From: Silene latifolia
Taxonomy: Eukaryota; Streptophyta; Magnoliopsida; Caryophyllales; Caryophyllaceae
Direction of reading: 5' to 3'
Length of the DNA stretch: 64,000 nt
Assembly (NCBI RefSeq): GCF_048544455.1
Contig: NC_133536.1
Span: 200,759,325 to 200,823,324, forward strand
In this document: piece after piece, positions 10,215 through 22,046 of the stretch
Numbering within the stretch: the stretch's first letter is position 1
How the letters are laid out: the number at the start of each line of letters is the position of its first letter
Program-made: the position numbers and the translations under genes
The notes under the pieces: model-generated
The model's input: the letters and a program-made list of their open reading frames with translations, nothing else
Databases searched by the model: none
Told to the model about the DNA's origin: nothing

Positions 10215-12330
10215 CTAGTCTTGTTCGGACGTTGGATGCCGATTTCCGATGGCCTGTAGTACAGCTTGCCTTACTACTTGTGCATCGACGATTTCTCCGC
10301 CTCCATCATCACCCTGCCGAAAACATGTGATCAAATTAGGGTTATAAATTTTCAGTTTGTGTTCAGTAAATAAGTTCACGTGAAAAAGAAGTAAAGTAAA
10401 TATTTGAAGTACGGTCTTAACTTAACTTACCATAAAAATATTAAGTATCATTTTATAATAAAAAGTGATTATTTAATGATAAAAATCTGATCATGCAGTG
10501 TTCACGTTTTATCATAAAATGGTCATATTTTGTTCGTCTTAAATTTAGATGAATACAGCCGTCTGAAATGAGAATTTGTCACGGAAAAAATCCCCAGCAT
10601 CGGTGCATGGTCCATGTGTATAAAACAAAGAATATTCACATGTCATAACTTTTGTTTGAGGAAAACAAAAACCTAGTCTTGGCATATGATACTCATAAAT
10701 CATAATCAAGGTAAAGATATGGGCTTCTTTTGTTGGCATTTTCAATATGATCGAAGTATGCAAATGTCATGTGTGTATGTGTATTTTGTAAGGTGAAGGT
10801 TAAATTTTGGGGATGAAATGTTCAAGAAATGACCAACATATTTAGGTTATTTACAAAGTTAATCTTAAAAAGTTTTTACAATTAATCAAGCGATACGATT
10901 GTGTGACACGGGTACATAAGGAAATATGAAATCGATGCTCGAAATGTTGATTATATTATTCTGGCATAGAATCGACTCAATTGCATAGAATCCATTATGA
11001 CATTTATTTTGACGGGCATAAAACAAAATAATACAACCAGGCAATTGGGTAAGATAGAATTACGTAGCAAATTCATTGAAATTTTATGATACGAATTAAA
11101 ATGAAATAACATCATATAACGGCCGGCTTTAATATAAGTTTATGAGTAATAACCTACCACCTATGTTTCTCAGACTCGACCAAATTAAGTTCCAGCCAAT
11201 TGTTGTGCTTCCGATTTTGACACAAGGTCTTGAGGGTTAATGAATACTAGACCGCGTGACAAGATAAAAGGGTACGGAAAAATACAATAGAAACGGGAGA
11301 CGACATACTTCAACGCTGATCGCTTCCAATTGGAATTTATCGGCACAGGATGCACTAGCTTCAACTACATTAAGATTAAGTTCTTCAAAAGCTTCAAGAA
11401 TAGAAACCAGTAGACCTGGACAACTTTTCCCTGAATATACATTTATAAGGAATCCTTTCTCTAGGGTTTCCACTGTAACCTGCACAATGTATGCATTACA
11501 TTTATTAGCATATCACAAGCTAAGCCCAATGAGATAATGACATAAAGTAAAAAAATTAGGAATTTTAAATAATGAGTAGATACTAGATAGTGATTGATCA
11601 TCATCACATATACTCTTTCCGTCTCATAATTTATTTACTTTTTATAATCATTATGAGAGTATTTTAATCAAATGTAAACAAACGATCAGAACGGAGGGAA
11701 TAATAATTTGAAAATTATTACCGAGGGTATTGTTTCTTGATTGTTTGAACTTTGTGTACCATCCACAATATCTTGATTCAGACGTTCAACCTTCTCCTTA
11801 AGCTCTTCTATGTATTTTGATGCATCGACGATGATGGAAGCGTCATTATCCTGACATACCATTTATTACAAAAAGCTCTCTATTAGTTTCGGAACATATA
11901 TTAATATGTTGTTTTGAAAATATGCATAATAGATGTTTTCTAATTAACAATCTAATTTCATAAAAGAATGTTTTGGTAGAAAATATGTATATTTCAATAT
12001 CATCATATCACGATGAAGTATAATTTCATTTCTTCGTAATAGTTTTAAAGAATTTTAACTTCTGAAAGACAAACAAGAAGATTATGGTAGCAGGGAGTAT
12101 TAAAATTGAACATGTACTCACTCCGTCTCAATCATTTATTTTATATTTAATTAAAATGTTTCTCACAATGAATATAAAAGGTAAATAGATGACTGAGACG
12201 GAAAAATGACTAAGAAAAACAATGTGCAAAGAGAATTATATATGATTACTGCATGAGAGTTAGTGATGGAACGAAGTAGCTGCAGTTTCTCATGCAGTGC
12301 TGCTGCTCTAATGTGCTCCCTGGAAACCAT
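10215..12330 (-). CDS. bHLH/ACT-like plant regulator, four exons, 159 aa
   Basis: Exons on the minus strand are 12330-12250, 11850-11722, 11479-11309 and 10313-10215. All introns are GT-AG and phase 0, and the joined frame is open from ATG to TAG. Residues 1-27 (MVSREHIRAAALHEKLQLLR) and 28-70 (SIIVDASKYIEELKEKVERL) form a helix-loop-helix-like segment with a leucine-zipper continuation. The classical basic region is missing: there is no H-E-R DNA-contact set. Residues 71-127 (GFLINVYSGKSCPGLLVSIL) form the ACT-like domain found behind many plant bHLH helices. Residues 128-159 end VVRQAVLQAIGNRHP. Known family logic suggests a nuclear dimerisation partner or atypical bHLH rather than a direct E-box binder; that role is inference. 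Intron 3 is about 1 kb. Introns 1 and 2 each contain a Stowaway-like MITE. This is the only gene here I would call intact. Confidence 0.88.
10314..11308 (-). other. Large intron 3 of the bHLH gene
   Basis: The intron is about 995 bp and AT-rich, with GTATGT at its donor and TTTTCGGCAG at its acceptor. I see no transposon with clear termini inside. Confidence 0.6.
11613..11700. mobile_element. Stowaway-like MITE in bHLH intron 2
   Basis: CTCTTTCCGTCTCATAAT at one end and CAGAACGGAGGGAA at the other, flanked by TA on both sides. It is 88 bp and degenerate but of Stowaway type. Confidence 0.6.
12120..12206. mobile_element. Stowaway-like MITE in bHLH intron 1
   Basis: Ends CTCACTCCGTCTCAATCA and TGACTGAGACGGAAAAATGA form imperfect inverted repeats around about 90 bp. 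The termini are diverged and the borders approximate. Confidence 0.55.
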
Positions 12331-12414
12331 GATTTTATTTCACTATAATTCCTTCTCTTTTGCTTAAGAATTCAATCCCTTTCCTCCCTATCACGCACTC
12401 TGCAAGCTTTCTGA

Positions 12415-12440
12415 TGAGGTTTATTTTTAAAGGGGATGTG
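12415..12440 (-). promoter_or_regulatory. Possible TATA box of the bHLH gene
   Basis: The minus strand reads CCTTTAAAAATAAACC about 90-105 bases upstream of the ATG at 12330. Position and composition fit a plant core promoter, but there is no further support. Confidence 0.3.
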
Positions 12441-12516
12441 CTCTCATATCAATATGATCAACCTTTATTTGTTTGCTTCTCAAATGACTGCCCCAGTTTC
12501 ATCACATCGTATTTAA

Positions 12517-13039
12517 GGGTTTTTTTGTCAAAAGCTACCTTATATTTAGGGGTATTTATAAAAAGACTACCTTATATTAATTTTTTTGTTTTCAACTACC
12601 TTTATTTTCTTTATTTTTGGTCAATAACTACCTATGGTAAGAGTATAGACAAATTTGGTTAGTTTTTTGGCTTTAAACTATCTCATACGACTCTTTAATG
12701 TTTAAATAATGCCTAGATCGGATTTTGGAAAGTCATGATGTACTTATGCTTAATTTTAGTAGATGCTCATAGTTATTATTGAAATGTGAAAAATATAAAT
12801 CTTGACCAGCTGAAGTTAAGTTATGGTTTTTATGCGGTTGATCATTGTTGTTTGATGTTAATAGAGTCATGTGAGATAGGTTAATGTCGCTAAATCGATC
12901 AAATCTCTTCATACCGTGAGCTTAGGTAGTTTTTGACCAAGAAAAGAGAAAACAAAGGTAGTTTAAAACAAGAAAAATAATATAAGGTAGTTTTTTTACA
13001 AATACCCTTAAATATAAGGTAGTTTTGGACAAAAAACCC
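12517..13039. mobile_element. Mutator-type MITE upstream of the bHLH gene
   Basis: A 9-bp TSD CGTATTTAA (12508-12516 and 13040-13048) flanks inverted repeats of roughly 140 bp that start GGGTTTTTTTGTC and GGGTTTTTTGTCC. Repeated CTACCTTATATT blocks lie in each arm. Length is 523 bp with no coding capacity. A 9-bp TSD with long terminal inverted repeats is the Mutator-like signature. It lies about 190 bp upstream of the bHLH ATG, so it may affect that promoter (inference). Confidence 0.9.
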
Positions 13040-13048
13040 CGTATTTAA

Positions 13049-13843
13049 ATTACTAACTAGAGTGATTTACGAGACTGCCCTTTACGTTTATTCTATGTGA
13101 AATTGTTTCGGTTATTTAAGGATAATAGGTAGTGCATATAAATAAAAGAAAGACAATTTAACCATTTGTCGGAGTATATGTTTTTAGGGTTTTTTTACGT
13201 GATATTCTCGTGTTTTTTCGATTTTTACGTGGTACCCTCATCTTTTGAAACCATAATTGATATTCCTAAACTTAATAAAAAAAAAAATTTTTTGGCGGCT
13301 TAAAATGCCAGGATTTTGGGTCGATCCTTTGACTAATTGATTAGTTTATGCATAATCTATTGATTTTTTGGCGATAATTTGTCAAACTTTTATCACAAAT
13401 TTCGTTTACTCAATCTTGTATGAGTTGTAAAATAATAACCTCAAACTATAGCTTCTACTCTTCTAGACTTCGAGTTTATTATCATATGATAAATAAATGG
13501 ATAACCTGGTATGCGTGGTTTTTTAATTTATTATCATGATAAATAAATGGATAATGTATTAAGCGTGATTTATAAGCTATCACATATTTCCGAGATTTCT
13601 CCTAAACACGTCTTGTACAAAAATAATGACTGAATTAATTTCTATCAGAGGCCAGGCAATGATGGATCTAAGGGGTTAGCAGAGGCGCTCTTCCCCGCTG
13701 ATGATCGGAAATTTCAAAATTTTTAGTTGAAAATTTTTAACTTTTTCCAGTTTCCCTTAAACCATTACCCGTTCGCTTTAATTTCACTGAGATTTTTCGC
13801 TCCCGATCGAGTCAATCCCTTGTTCTGCCACTTATCAGAGGTC
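13049..13843. other. Intergenic, one arm of a CACGTGGTACC repeat
   Basis: AT-rich. Bases about 13180-13300 (TTTTACGTGGTACCCTC) resemble one arm of the inverted-repeat element at 33360-33885. No second arm or TSD was recognised. Nothing else supported. Confidence 0.4.
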
Positions 13844-13857
13844 TTCCATCATTATTT

Positions 13858-14064
13858 TTTTTTTTAGGACAAGGGGGTTGAATCTCCCCGGGCCCATGCA
13901 TTCCCGCACCACCACATAGACCATGTAAGCCACCCCCTTCGGGGACTGCAGTGGTCAAGTGATCATCGCTCCAGCTGATAGTCAAACCCGTGACCTCTCA
14001 ACTCCTGCATTTCTGCAAGCTTTAAGGTTTAACCTGATTACCACTGGACTAACACCACTTGGTA
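13858..14064 (-). mobile_element. tRNA-derived SINE
   Basis: On the minus strand it starts with GTGTTAGTCCAGTGGTAATC (Pol III A-box type, about 14037-14056). It carries GGTCACGGGTTTGACTATC (B-box type, about 13977-13997) and ends in an A tail (plus-strand T run). A 14-bp TSD TTCCATCATTATTT flanks it (13844-13857 and 14065-14078). At about 207 bp this is a classic plant SINE, transcribed by Pol III and mobilised by a LINE. Confidence 0.88.
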
Positions 14065-14663
14065 TTCCATCATTATTTAAAAAGGACAAACGTGTCATTG
14101 ACTAAAATGTAATATCTACAACATTCTCCATTGCATCAAAATGTAAAATGTACCCAAATGATTAAATAGTGGTAAGGTGAATTGTATAGAATCAAAAGAA
14201 TTATCAAACACTTAATAATTATAAATCATTTCACTAAACTAAATCAATGTCTTAATCCATCACACTATAATCCTCAAGTTGCACATGTTTTGCACCATCA
14301 ACTACATACATGGCTACGCCTCCAAATATTATGATTATAAATGTTTTACGATAATTAAGTAAATACGGGTATTACGTTGCTATATGGACTTAGAATATCT
14401 TCTATAATAATTTCAACTTAAATATAATTCTAAAAATGTTGGTTTGATAAATCACTTTCGTTATCCTCGTTGTAATTGGACACCGACCTAATCTTTTAGA
14501 CTGCCCAAATCATGTTTAAGAAGATTTTTTTTATGTAAAGACAACAATTAAGATCGTAACATCAAGTATTCAAGTATTTATTACAACATTCCTTCAAAGG
14601 TCCAAATTAATAATTAAAAGTATGCAATACATCATTTGATTTTATACATTTAACTATTATATA

Positions 14664-14846
14664 CTCCCTCCTATTCACTATATTCTTCCCCTTTACTTTT
14701 TACCAGTGAATTTGGACCACACAAAATACACTACCCCACATGCCATTGAATTTGGACCACACAAATCAACCCAAAAAAGGAAATAGGGAAGAAAACCCGA
14801 ATAACCGAATAAGGAAATAGGGAAGAAAACCCTGAATAGGAGGGAG
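14664..14846. mobile_element. Stowaway MITE (183 bp)
   Basis: Termini CTCCCTCCTATTCA and TGAATAGGAGGGAG are perfect inverted repeats, flanked by TA. An internal duplication (AAATAGGGAAGAAAACCC) occurs near the right end. Typical mariner-mobilised MITE. Confidence 0.92.
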
Positions 14847-17772
14847 TATTTCACAATTATGTTGAACAAATGTATAGAATTCATTTGAATAAACAGAATA
14901 TTAATTAAGGTAGTCTTACATGAGATAATGTCATCATTGTATTAGATAACTTTTATGCATCTATGTAAAATGATTTATCACAAAATCTCATTTGTGACGG
15001 CACGTATCCGTCACTTTGGAGTGACGGATACCATTTTTCCTCACAAATGACCCAAATAGAGGAGAAAGGGAAGCATATGGGGGTACCCCACCTTGTCCCC
15101 CCTATCCGTTTTGTGAGTGGCATTATCCGTCACTTGCTCCGACCCGTCTTCAGCAAGACTAATTGAATGATTTATAGATTCAAAACCAACTCTAACTTGA
15201 TTTTTGCAAATGTTACTTACTTTGAATCTCATATTAAAGTTAAAGTTGATCTAACTTGATTTTTATAAATGTTACTTTAACTCTAATATTAGAGCTTGTT
15301 ATTTGTAACAATTTAATATATTTAATGAAATTACATCACCCTATTCTATGACCTATAGTTGAAGTATAATAGAATCTTGGCTATTCTAAATAATTAATCT
15401 TTGCATCAACCCCATAAATTAATTATATGCATTAAAATTGAGACGCACTCGTGAAATCCTCTTATATCAGAATTTGAATTCGAATCCCTTAGGTACATTT
15501 TACATTTGATAATATAGTAGTTGGATGATTAACGTTGTATCCCTTGTAATGTTGTTAGGGTCGGGATCCTATTTCGGATCGATGGGCTTAGTAGGATTGA
15601 ATCGGTAGGATCGTAAGATCCTACCACAAATTAACTAAAATACATAATTGTGTTATCAAAATATATTTAAATCTCAAAACACCATTATCTTAGCATGTGC
15701 CCATAAATTATTCCCGTTTACAATAATTTTCTATCTTAAGAGTCATATATAAAATTCTGGTAGTTGAAAAAATTGATATGTTAATAATGTAGGATCGGTT
15801 CATATAATCGTGATCGGGTTAAGATTCTACCTTAAACAAATTTGAGACATGTTGAATCGTAAGATCTTATAAAATTAAGATCCTACCTAGGATCTGGATC
15901 GTTCGCCACTTATTTAGATCGTAGAATCATAAGATCCTACGATCCAGATCGGGAGTTTAAGAACAATGATCCGTTGATCATATAATAATATCGTAACGTC
16001 ATCCCATATAAAAATTTGTGTAGAATAAGGGCGACAGAGATGAAGCTAAGCACCAGCTGACCACGTCGTGCTGACGAGTTTTTCAGAAAATATATAATAC
16101 ATATAAGTATGATTTGAATATAGGTATGATTTATGTTTTGGCTCTAGGTAGAATTTAAACCTAGCTTCGTCTTGAAAGGCGGTCCATGGAAAATGAAGGT
16201 GCACGAGTAAAATTTAGAGGAAAAATGAAATGATTGGGTGATAAGTAGGGGGGGGAGTAAGAAGAAAAAAAGGTCGGGAGAATCGAATCAAAGACTCGTG
16301 ATCAAGCAAGAGAGGAGAGTTGGGGGGGTTGGGGTTGGGTTGGCAGTAGTGAAGGAGCCATCGAAACTCGAAAGCAGTGAAGGTAACGTCAAAACGGGAT
16401 GTTTTAGTTTTGGGTTATGATTCTTGAATGCCTCCAAACATTCCTCACGGGGGTCCTTTTTTTTTTTTGTTGATGGATGGACTCCCTCTTTCTCTTGTAT
16501 TCTTCCTTCTCACTATTACTTCATCCCCTTTGAGATTTGTCCTCTCTCCACACGTGCCTTATTGTAGGTCAGTGCCGGGTCTTCGTGTTTAACCCTATGT
16601 TATTTCAACTCTTCACTTAGCTGTTGTGTTGCATGTTTAATATGACTCGTGGCCGACGGTATATATACAAGGCCAGATACGTGTCTGATTTCAAAACTAA
16701 ATTTCAACCGTGTCCAATACGAGAAGAAGATGGAAAAAAAAGGTAGAATGAAAAAAACAAACATTTTCAGAAAGCATATTGTGACAGAATCTGATTTAAA
16801 TAAATAGAGGGATTAATTTTTCCGATCTCTTCTGGTGCATGAAGCGTGGCTAAGCATTCTTTCATAAAAACGTATCAATGTGCCTTTAATTAGTCAAGAC
16901 ACTTAATTGACTATAACCCTATATTGCTTAAAATTTGAATGTCATCATACATTCGATACCATGTCGAATTAGACACTAGGTAGGCTAATTTGAATGATAA
17001 ACACTCGATAACATATGTATGATCGCGCATACATATATAGAAATGTGTAAGTCATATATGTTCTATGTGAGATCATACAGAGTGTGAGTATTCTGAAAAT
17101 AAAAATGTGTATTTTATGATATGTATGTGTGACTAGAAAGAATTTAAGTATTTGAAAATGAGTTATTTAGATGTGGGATTTAAATTGTGAAAAATCTTGC
17201 GATCTAACCATATGAAAAATCGAAATCCAGCAATGTACTCATTTTCTATAGGAAGATTTTGAATTCTGACTACAAGAGGTTAATAACAAGGATAAATGGT
17301 ACGCACTGTTAAATTTTCTTGTAGAAAATATTTTAAGAAAGATTTGACTTCATTGACAAATATTCAATATCAAAGATAAATAGTTCGCATTTTAAAATCT
17401 AAAGGTAGGTGGTGGTAGCAGTAGCAGTGGTAATTTATGTTATATGTGACAATAAGAGGCACGATTATTGCTATCACTGTCACTGTCATCACTACCACTA
17501 CCACCACCGCCACTATCACTTCCACTACCACCACCATCCACCTTGCTTAACTCCACAATTAGAGTTTAGACCCTAATAACTTGCGACCAATTCTTTGACT
17601 TTGTTCTTGTTGTCTTTCCTCCCAATTTATCCACCCTTGAGTAAATCCGTTTTGGACTCTATCCCTCACTTGAGTTACTTCTCGAATTCCTTGCTTTCAT
17701 TGTTATTTTCTCCCTATCATTACTAGTACTAGGAGTACAATATAGAGTGAAGTATTACAGTACCCCGTATAG
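14847..17772. other. Intergenic with minor repeats
   Basis: No supported gene. Bases 14990-15165 hold GTGACGG/CCGTCAC inverted blocks, possibly a decayed MITE. Bases 15550-15960 hold repeated GATCGTAAGATCCTAC phrases, probably an eroded nonautonomous DNA element without clear ends. A purine-rich 60-codon frame at 16238-16420 (KKKKRSGESNQRL...) has no recognisable domain. Confidence 0.4.
17400..17545. repeat. GGT/ACC trinucleotide inverted pair
   Basis: GGTGGTGGTAGCAGTAGCAG at 17408-17427 faces CACTACCACTACCACCACCG near 17490-17509 and ACTACCACCACCATCC near 17525. This is a simple-sequence repeat on both sides of a short spacer, able to fold back. Confidence 0.6.
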
Positions 17773-18830
17773 TAATAGGAATAAATATAATAGTTGGGTC
17801 TCAACTATTACCTCAAGTTTTGGAATAAATTAATTTTTACTCCTTTTTAAAATCAAAATATTTAAAATTACTCCCTTTTTAATTTTTTTTGCTAAAATTA
17901 CTCCCTTAAATTGTATTTTTTGTTAAAATTGCTCCAAACTCTACTTTAAGTGACTTATTTCGTCTGTTTTTGAACTTATTCCGTTTATGGCTTAGTCAAT
18001 ATATATTTTGAGAGGCATAACTATGTAAACAAATGTAGGGGGATTTCAAAAACAGAGAAAATAAGTCAACTTAAATTGGAGTTTTGAATCAATTTTAGGA
18101 AAAAAAATGCAATTTAAGGGAGTAATTTTAGCAAAAAATATAACTTAAAGGGAGTAATTTTACCAAAAATACAACTTAAGGGAGTAATTTTTAAAAAAGA
18201 TTTCAAAAGGGAGTAATTTTAAAAAAAATTGGTTTTAAAAGGGAGTAAAATCTAATTTACTCTAAGTTTTGGTTGAGATGGTTCATCTATCATGGTATCA
18301 AAGTCAGTGTGACCAAAGGTCACGGGGGTTCAAATCCTAGCCGCCTCCAATAACTCAAAAAATGGTATTTCAGCATATGGTTTGGGGAGCCTGTGCATTA
18401 ACCATTTTTCAAGCCTAATGGTCATTCGAGTGAGGGGGCGTAATAGGAATAAATATATTAGTTGGGTCACAACCATCACCTTAAGATTTTGGCTGAGATG
18501 GTTCATCTATCATGGTATCAGAGCCGGTGACCAAAGGTCACGAGTGGGGGCAGGGGTGTCTAAAGCCACGGGCAACCACGGGCGGCGGAACCGGGCCTCC
18601 GGTTTTGGCCACTAAATTTATAAGCTTTATTGATGAAATTCAATACAAACTCCAACATATAATACACTTGTATATTCATATTTGGGGTCTCATATTTTTG
18701 TGGTGCACCGGGCCTCCATTTACTTTAAGACGCCCCTAAGTGGGGGAGCATGTGCATTAATAACCACCCTTCGAGCTCAATGGGCATTCGAATGAGGGGC
18801 GTAATAGGAAATAAATACCAAAGTTCATCT
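17773..18830 (+). mobile_element. TRIM-like miniature LTR retrotransposon, tandem form
   Basis: A 72-bp LTR (TAATAGGAATAAATATA... GATGGTTCATCTATCA) occurs at 18441-18512. It also occurs at 17773-18292, where a MITE splits it. A truncated third copy starts near 18802. Each of the first two is followed by TGGTATCA (18293 and 18513), an initiator-Met PBS. A purine tract (GTGAGGGGGCG, GAATGAGGGGC) precedes the second and third. The pattern LTR-PBS-internal-LTR-PBS-internal-LTR is a tandem TRIM. No coding capacity. Confidence 0.7.
17824..18263. mobile_element. Mutator-type MITE inside the TRIM LTR
   Basis: The 9-bp TSD AAGTTTTGG (17815-17823 and 18264-18272) flanks long inverted repeats made of several ATTACTCCCTT/AAGGGAGTAAT blocks. 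Length is 440 bp. Removing it and one TSD restores a TRIM LTR of 71 bp, close to the 72-bp sister copy. Confidence 0.85.
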
Positions 18831-19934
18831 CAATCCACTAGAATATCACTCCTATAGCATGAATGTCTATATCTCAACTAGCTTAGATGGTAAAAACGTA
18901 AAATCGTGATAGGCAATGTTCATAATCTGATTCAAATTTTGTTAGCATTTAAATCACCCTAATACCTCCCTTTACAACAAAATACTCCTACAGAATAATG
19001 TCACCCGAAAATATACACCCTCATACAGTCATACAGTATAAGGCAAAATGGGAAAAATTCTACGGAGTACAACATACAAAGAATGGAGTACAACAACAGA
19101 AAAAAGAATATTGAAAATTACAAACTCAGATCACAAGTGTAAGCATATTTTCCTTTGCACCCCACAAATTGACTGTTATTGCTCTCAGCCATCAACCACA
19201 GCTAGCCATCTCCCACTCCATATCTTCCCTCCCATTTCTGTCACAAATTTACATTACTTCTGAACAAAAATTAACAACCCTAGCTAGAAAACAATGCTAT
19301 TATTCATAATTCTCATTAAAACCTACTCATGTTCTGTATAAAATTATTCATCCAGCGAACATCCATTCCATCAATGATCAAAGTTTCGGTTATTAAGTCA
19401 CTGAATTCGCGCTATATGCATCCAAATCCATATCGCTTGTGTTTCGGTACTCGTTGCCAAGTTGTGACAAAGGGTTTCAGAACAAAAATGGCCAGACTCA
19501 AAACAAACAGAAAATACTTGAATTATTTGCTCAATACAGTACAGTTTGAGCAACGAAACTCCAAATACGTATGAAGAGATAGTATTTCTCCAAGAGAAAA
19601 ATTGTCTGAATATCACATGGACAAATGTAATGTACCCACATATTCACATGTGTGCCAATTAATCATCACAACACAACAATAAACTCCATGCACATACCCT
19701 GCTCAACCTTTGTCCCTTGCCTTCCATAATATGCTAATGCTATACCTCACTTACTACTTAGATTCTAGCTTCACTTACCTACCTATTTCACCCTCTAATT
19801 TCATCTTTTCTACTAACTATCTACTTGTTCTAGCTAGGCCATCAACTCGAGACTCTTCGAATCCAATCACAGCTATGCATGTCTTCATATGGTTAATCAA
19901 CAATGTGTACTATATACAACACACCGGCCTTTCC
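18831..19934. other. Intergenic, nothing recognised
   Basis: AT-rich sequence with short unconvincing frames only. No repeat termini, splice-bounded exons or RNA gene signals were recognised. Confidence 0.4.
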
Positions 19935-21130
19935 ATTACCCATGCAGGTCACAAGTGTATATATTATCAGACCTAGTAAAGCTGACCCAACCAGTAATCA
20001 TTACCCATGCAGGTCACAAGTGTACATATATTACTAGACCTAGTAAAGCTGACCCAACCAGTAATCGAATAGATGAGCCCAAACATGACCATCAACTCGA
20101 GAGTCTTCGAATCCAATCATAGTGATGTCTTCATATGGTTATTGAGCATGTGTACCACATAGAATATACCTTACCATTATCTATGCAGGTCACAAGTGTG
20201 TATATATATTACCAGACCTAGTAAAACTAACCCGACCAGTAATCATTATCCATGCAGGTCACAAGTGTTTATATTACCAGACCTAGCTAGTAAAATTGAT
20301 CCAACTAGTAATTGATATAGACGAACACAAACATGATCTCAAACTCGAGAATCTTCTAATCCAATCACAACAGTACAAGTTAATGAGCAATAATATGTAC
20401 TACATAGAAGTATAGATCACACCTAGCCATTACCCATGCAGGTCACAAGTGTATATATATTACCAGACCTAGTAAAGCTAACCCGACCACTAATCATTAC
20501 CCATGCTGGTCACAAGTGTACATATATTAATAGACCTAGTAAAGCTGACCCAACCACTAATTGAATAGATGAGCCCAAACATGACCATCAACTCGAGAGT
20601 CTTCGAATCCAATCATAGTGATGTCTTCATATGGTTATTGAGCATGTGTACCACATAGAATATACCTTACCATTATCTATGCAGGTCACAAGTGTATATA
20701 TATTACCAGTCCTAGTAAAACTGACCCGACCATAATCATTATCCATGCAGGTCACAAGTGTGTATATATATTATCAGACCTAGTAAAACTAACTCGATCA
20801 TTAATCATTATCCATGCAGGTCACAAGTGTTTATATTACCAGACCTAGCTAGTAAAACTGATCCAACTAGTAATTGATATAGGCGAACACAAACATGATT
20901 TCAAACTCGAGAATGTTCTAATCCAATCACAACAAGTTAATGAGCAATAATATGTACTACATAAAGTATAGATCACACCTAGCCATTACCCATGTTGGTC
21001 ACAAGTGTACATATATTACAAGACCTAGTAAAACTGACCCAACGAGTAATCATTACCCATGCAGGTTACAAGTGTACATATATTACCAAACAAAGAAGAA
21101 CTGACCCAACCAACAATCGATTAGACGAGC
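19935..21130. repeat. Tandem array with pair-and-gap higher-order spacing
   Basis: Eleven copies of a CATGCAGGTCACAAGTG-type core start at 19941, 20006, 20182, 20251, 20435, 20502, 20678, 20744, 20813, 20991 and 21058. Within groups spacing is 65-69 bp; between groups it is 176-184 bp. Each unit also carries ACCAGACCTAGTAAAACTGA and a TATATATTA stretch. The between-group spacer (CTCGAGAGTCTTCGAATCC) is itself repeated, with near-identical long copies about 500 bp apart (20070 and 20573). No coding capacity, and no CRISPR logic in a nuclear plant genome. Confidence 0.92.
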
Positions 21131-21838
21131 CCAAACATGACCTTATCTCGAGTTCTAGATCATCAACTCTTAAATGACTCGATAAAACAAACATAAGACA
21201 TACTCAAACCATCTTAATGGTCTTATTACTCGATCCAACGATATTATCTATGTGCCTTATGGCCCAATCCAGCAACATAAGAGATCATATTTTCTTAACT
21301 TTTTACGTATAATATTGGTAAAAGAATAAAAGTACGTACAACGTACATTCAAAAATAGCTGAACAGTATTATGATTAGGAATTTGACAAAAACTCAAATT
21401 TCAGTATTTTGTTGATGAGCGTGACTTGATGCTTATCGTAACCACGACGGTAAGAATACAAACCAGATTTTTGTCTTGATACATCTGTAAGCACATCAAT
21501 TTTCCCTTATAATTTTCAATGCATTCCCCAAAACATTTGTATTTTACATATAATTCTAATCATTTTGGATGTGTGCGATCCAGCAAGCTTCACCACTAAT
21601 TACTATAATTATTATTCAGGATTGAGGGAAATTTTTTTGGCACATTATTACTAGCGCTGTTTTAGTTGTACGAAAAAAAAAAACGTCATGCTAAATCAGA
21701 ACTCGGTACTATCTAATGACGCCCTTCCATTCTATTTTTAATGGAGTACGAAAAAAAATATAAAAGATAAAAAAAGACTAGTTCTTAATAGCTTAATCAG
21801 ATTGTATTGTACCTAATTCTTTGGATGCCCAAATAATA
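21131..21838. other. Intergenic, nothing recognised
   Basis: AT-rich spacer between the tandem array and a Stowaway element. No supported feature. Confidence 0.4.
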
Positions 21839-22046
21839 CTCCCTCTGTCCCGGTCATTTGTTGTCATTTTTCATATTGGGGTATCTCAGTGAGTTGTTGT
21901 CTTTTCTATTTTAAAAATGAACTTGATGAACAATTTGATCATCCACCCTCAATTTGTTCCACTTGTCATTTAGTAATTGGCCTCTTCCTCTTTCCTTGGT
22001 CTTTGTGCCAAAACCAAAGAACAACAAATGACCGGGACGGAGGGAG
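21839..22046. mobile_element. Stowaway MITE (208 bp)
   Basis: CTCCCTCTGTCCCGGTCATT and AATGACCGGGACGGAGGGAG are inverted repeats of about 26 bp with one mismatch, flanked by TA. A subterminal TTGTTGTC block is also inverted. Confidence 0.93.

Noticed and set aside
12360..12662. 100-codon ORF upstream of the bHLH gene
   Set aside because: It runs from the gene's 5' flank into the Mutator MITE arm and has no domain or codon signal.
16238..16420. Purine-rich 60-codon ORF
   Set aside because: Composition-driven, no recognisable domain, no splice context strong enough to support a gene.
18293..18350. tRNA-like phrase GGTATCAAAG...GGTTCAAATCC
   Set aside because: It is the TRIM primer-binding region with a chance B-box-like phrase; no cloverleaf could be built.
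19710..21177. ORFs and a CRISPR-like look in the tandem array
   Set aside because: Units are in pair-gap order with repeated spacers and the context is a plant nuclear genome; frames change between copies, so neither CRISPR nor coding.
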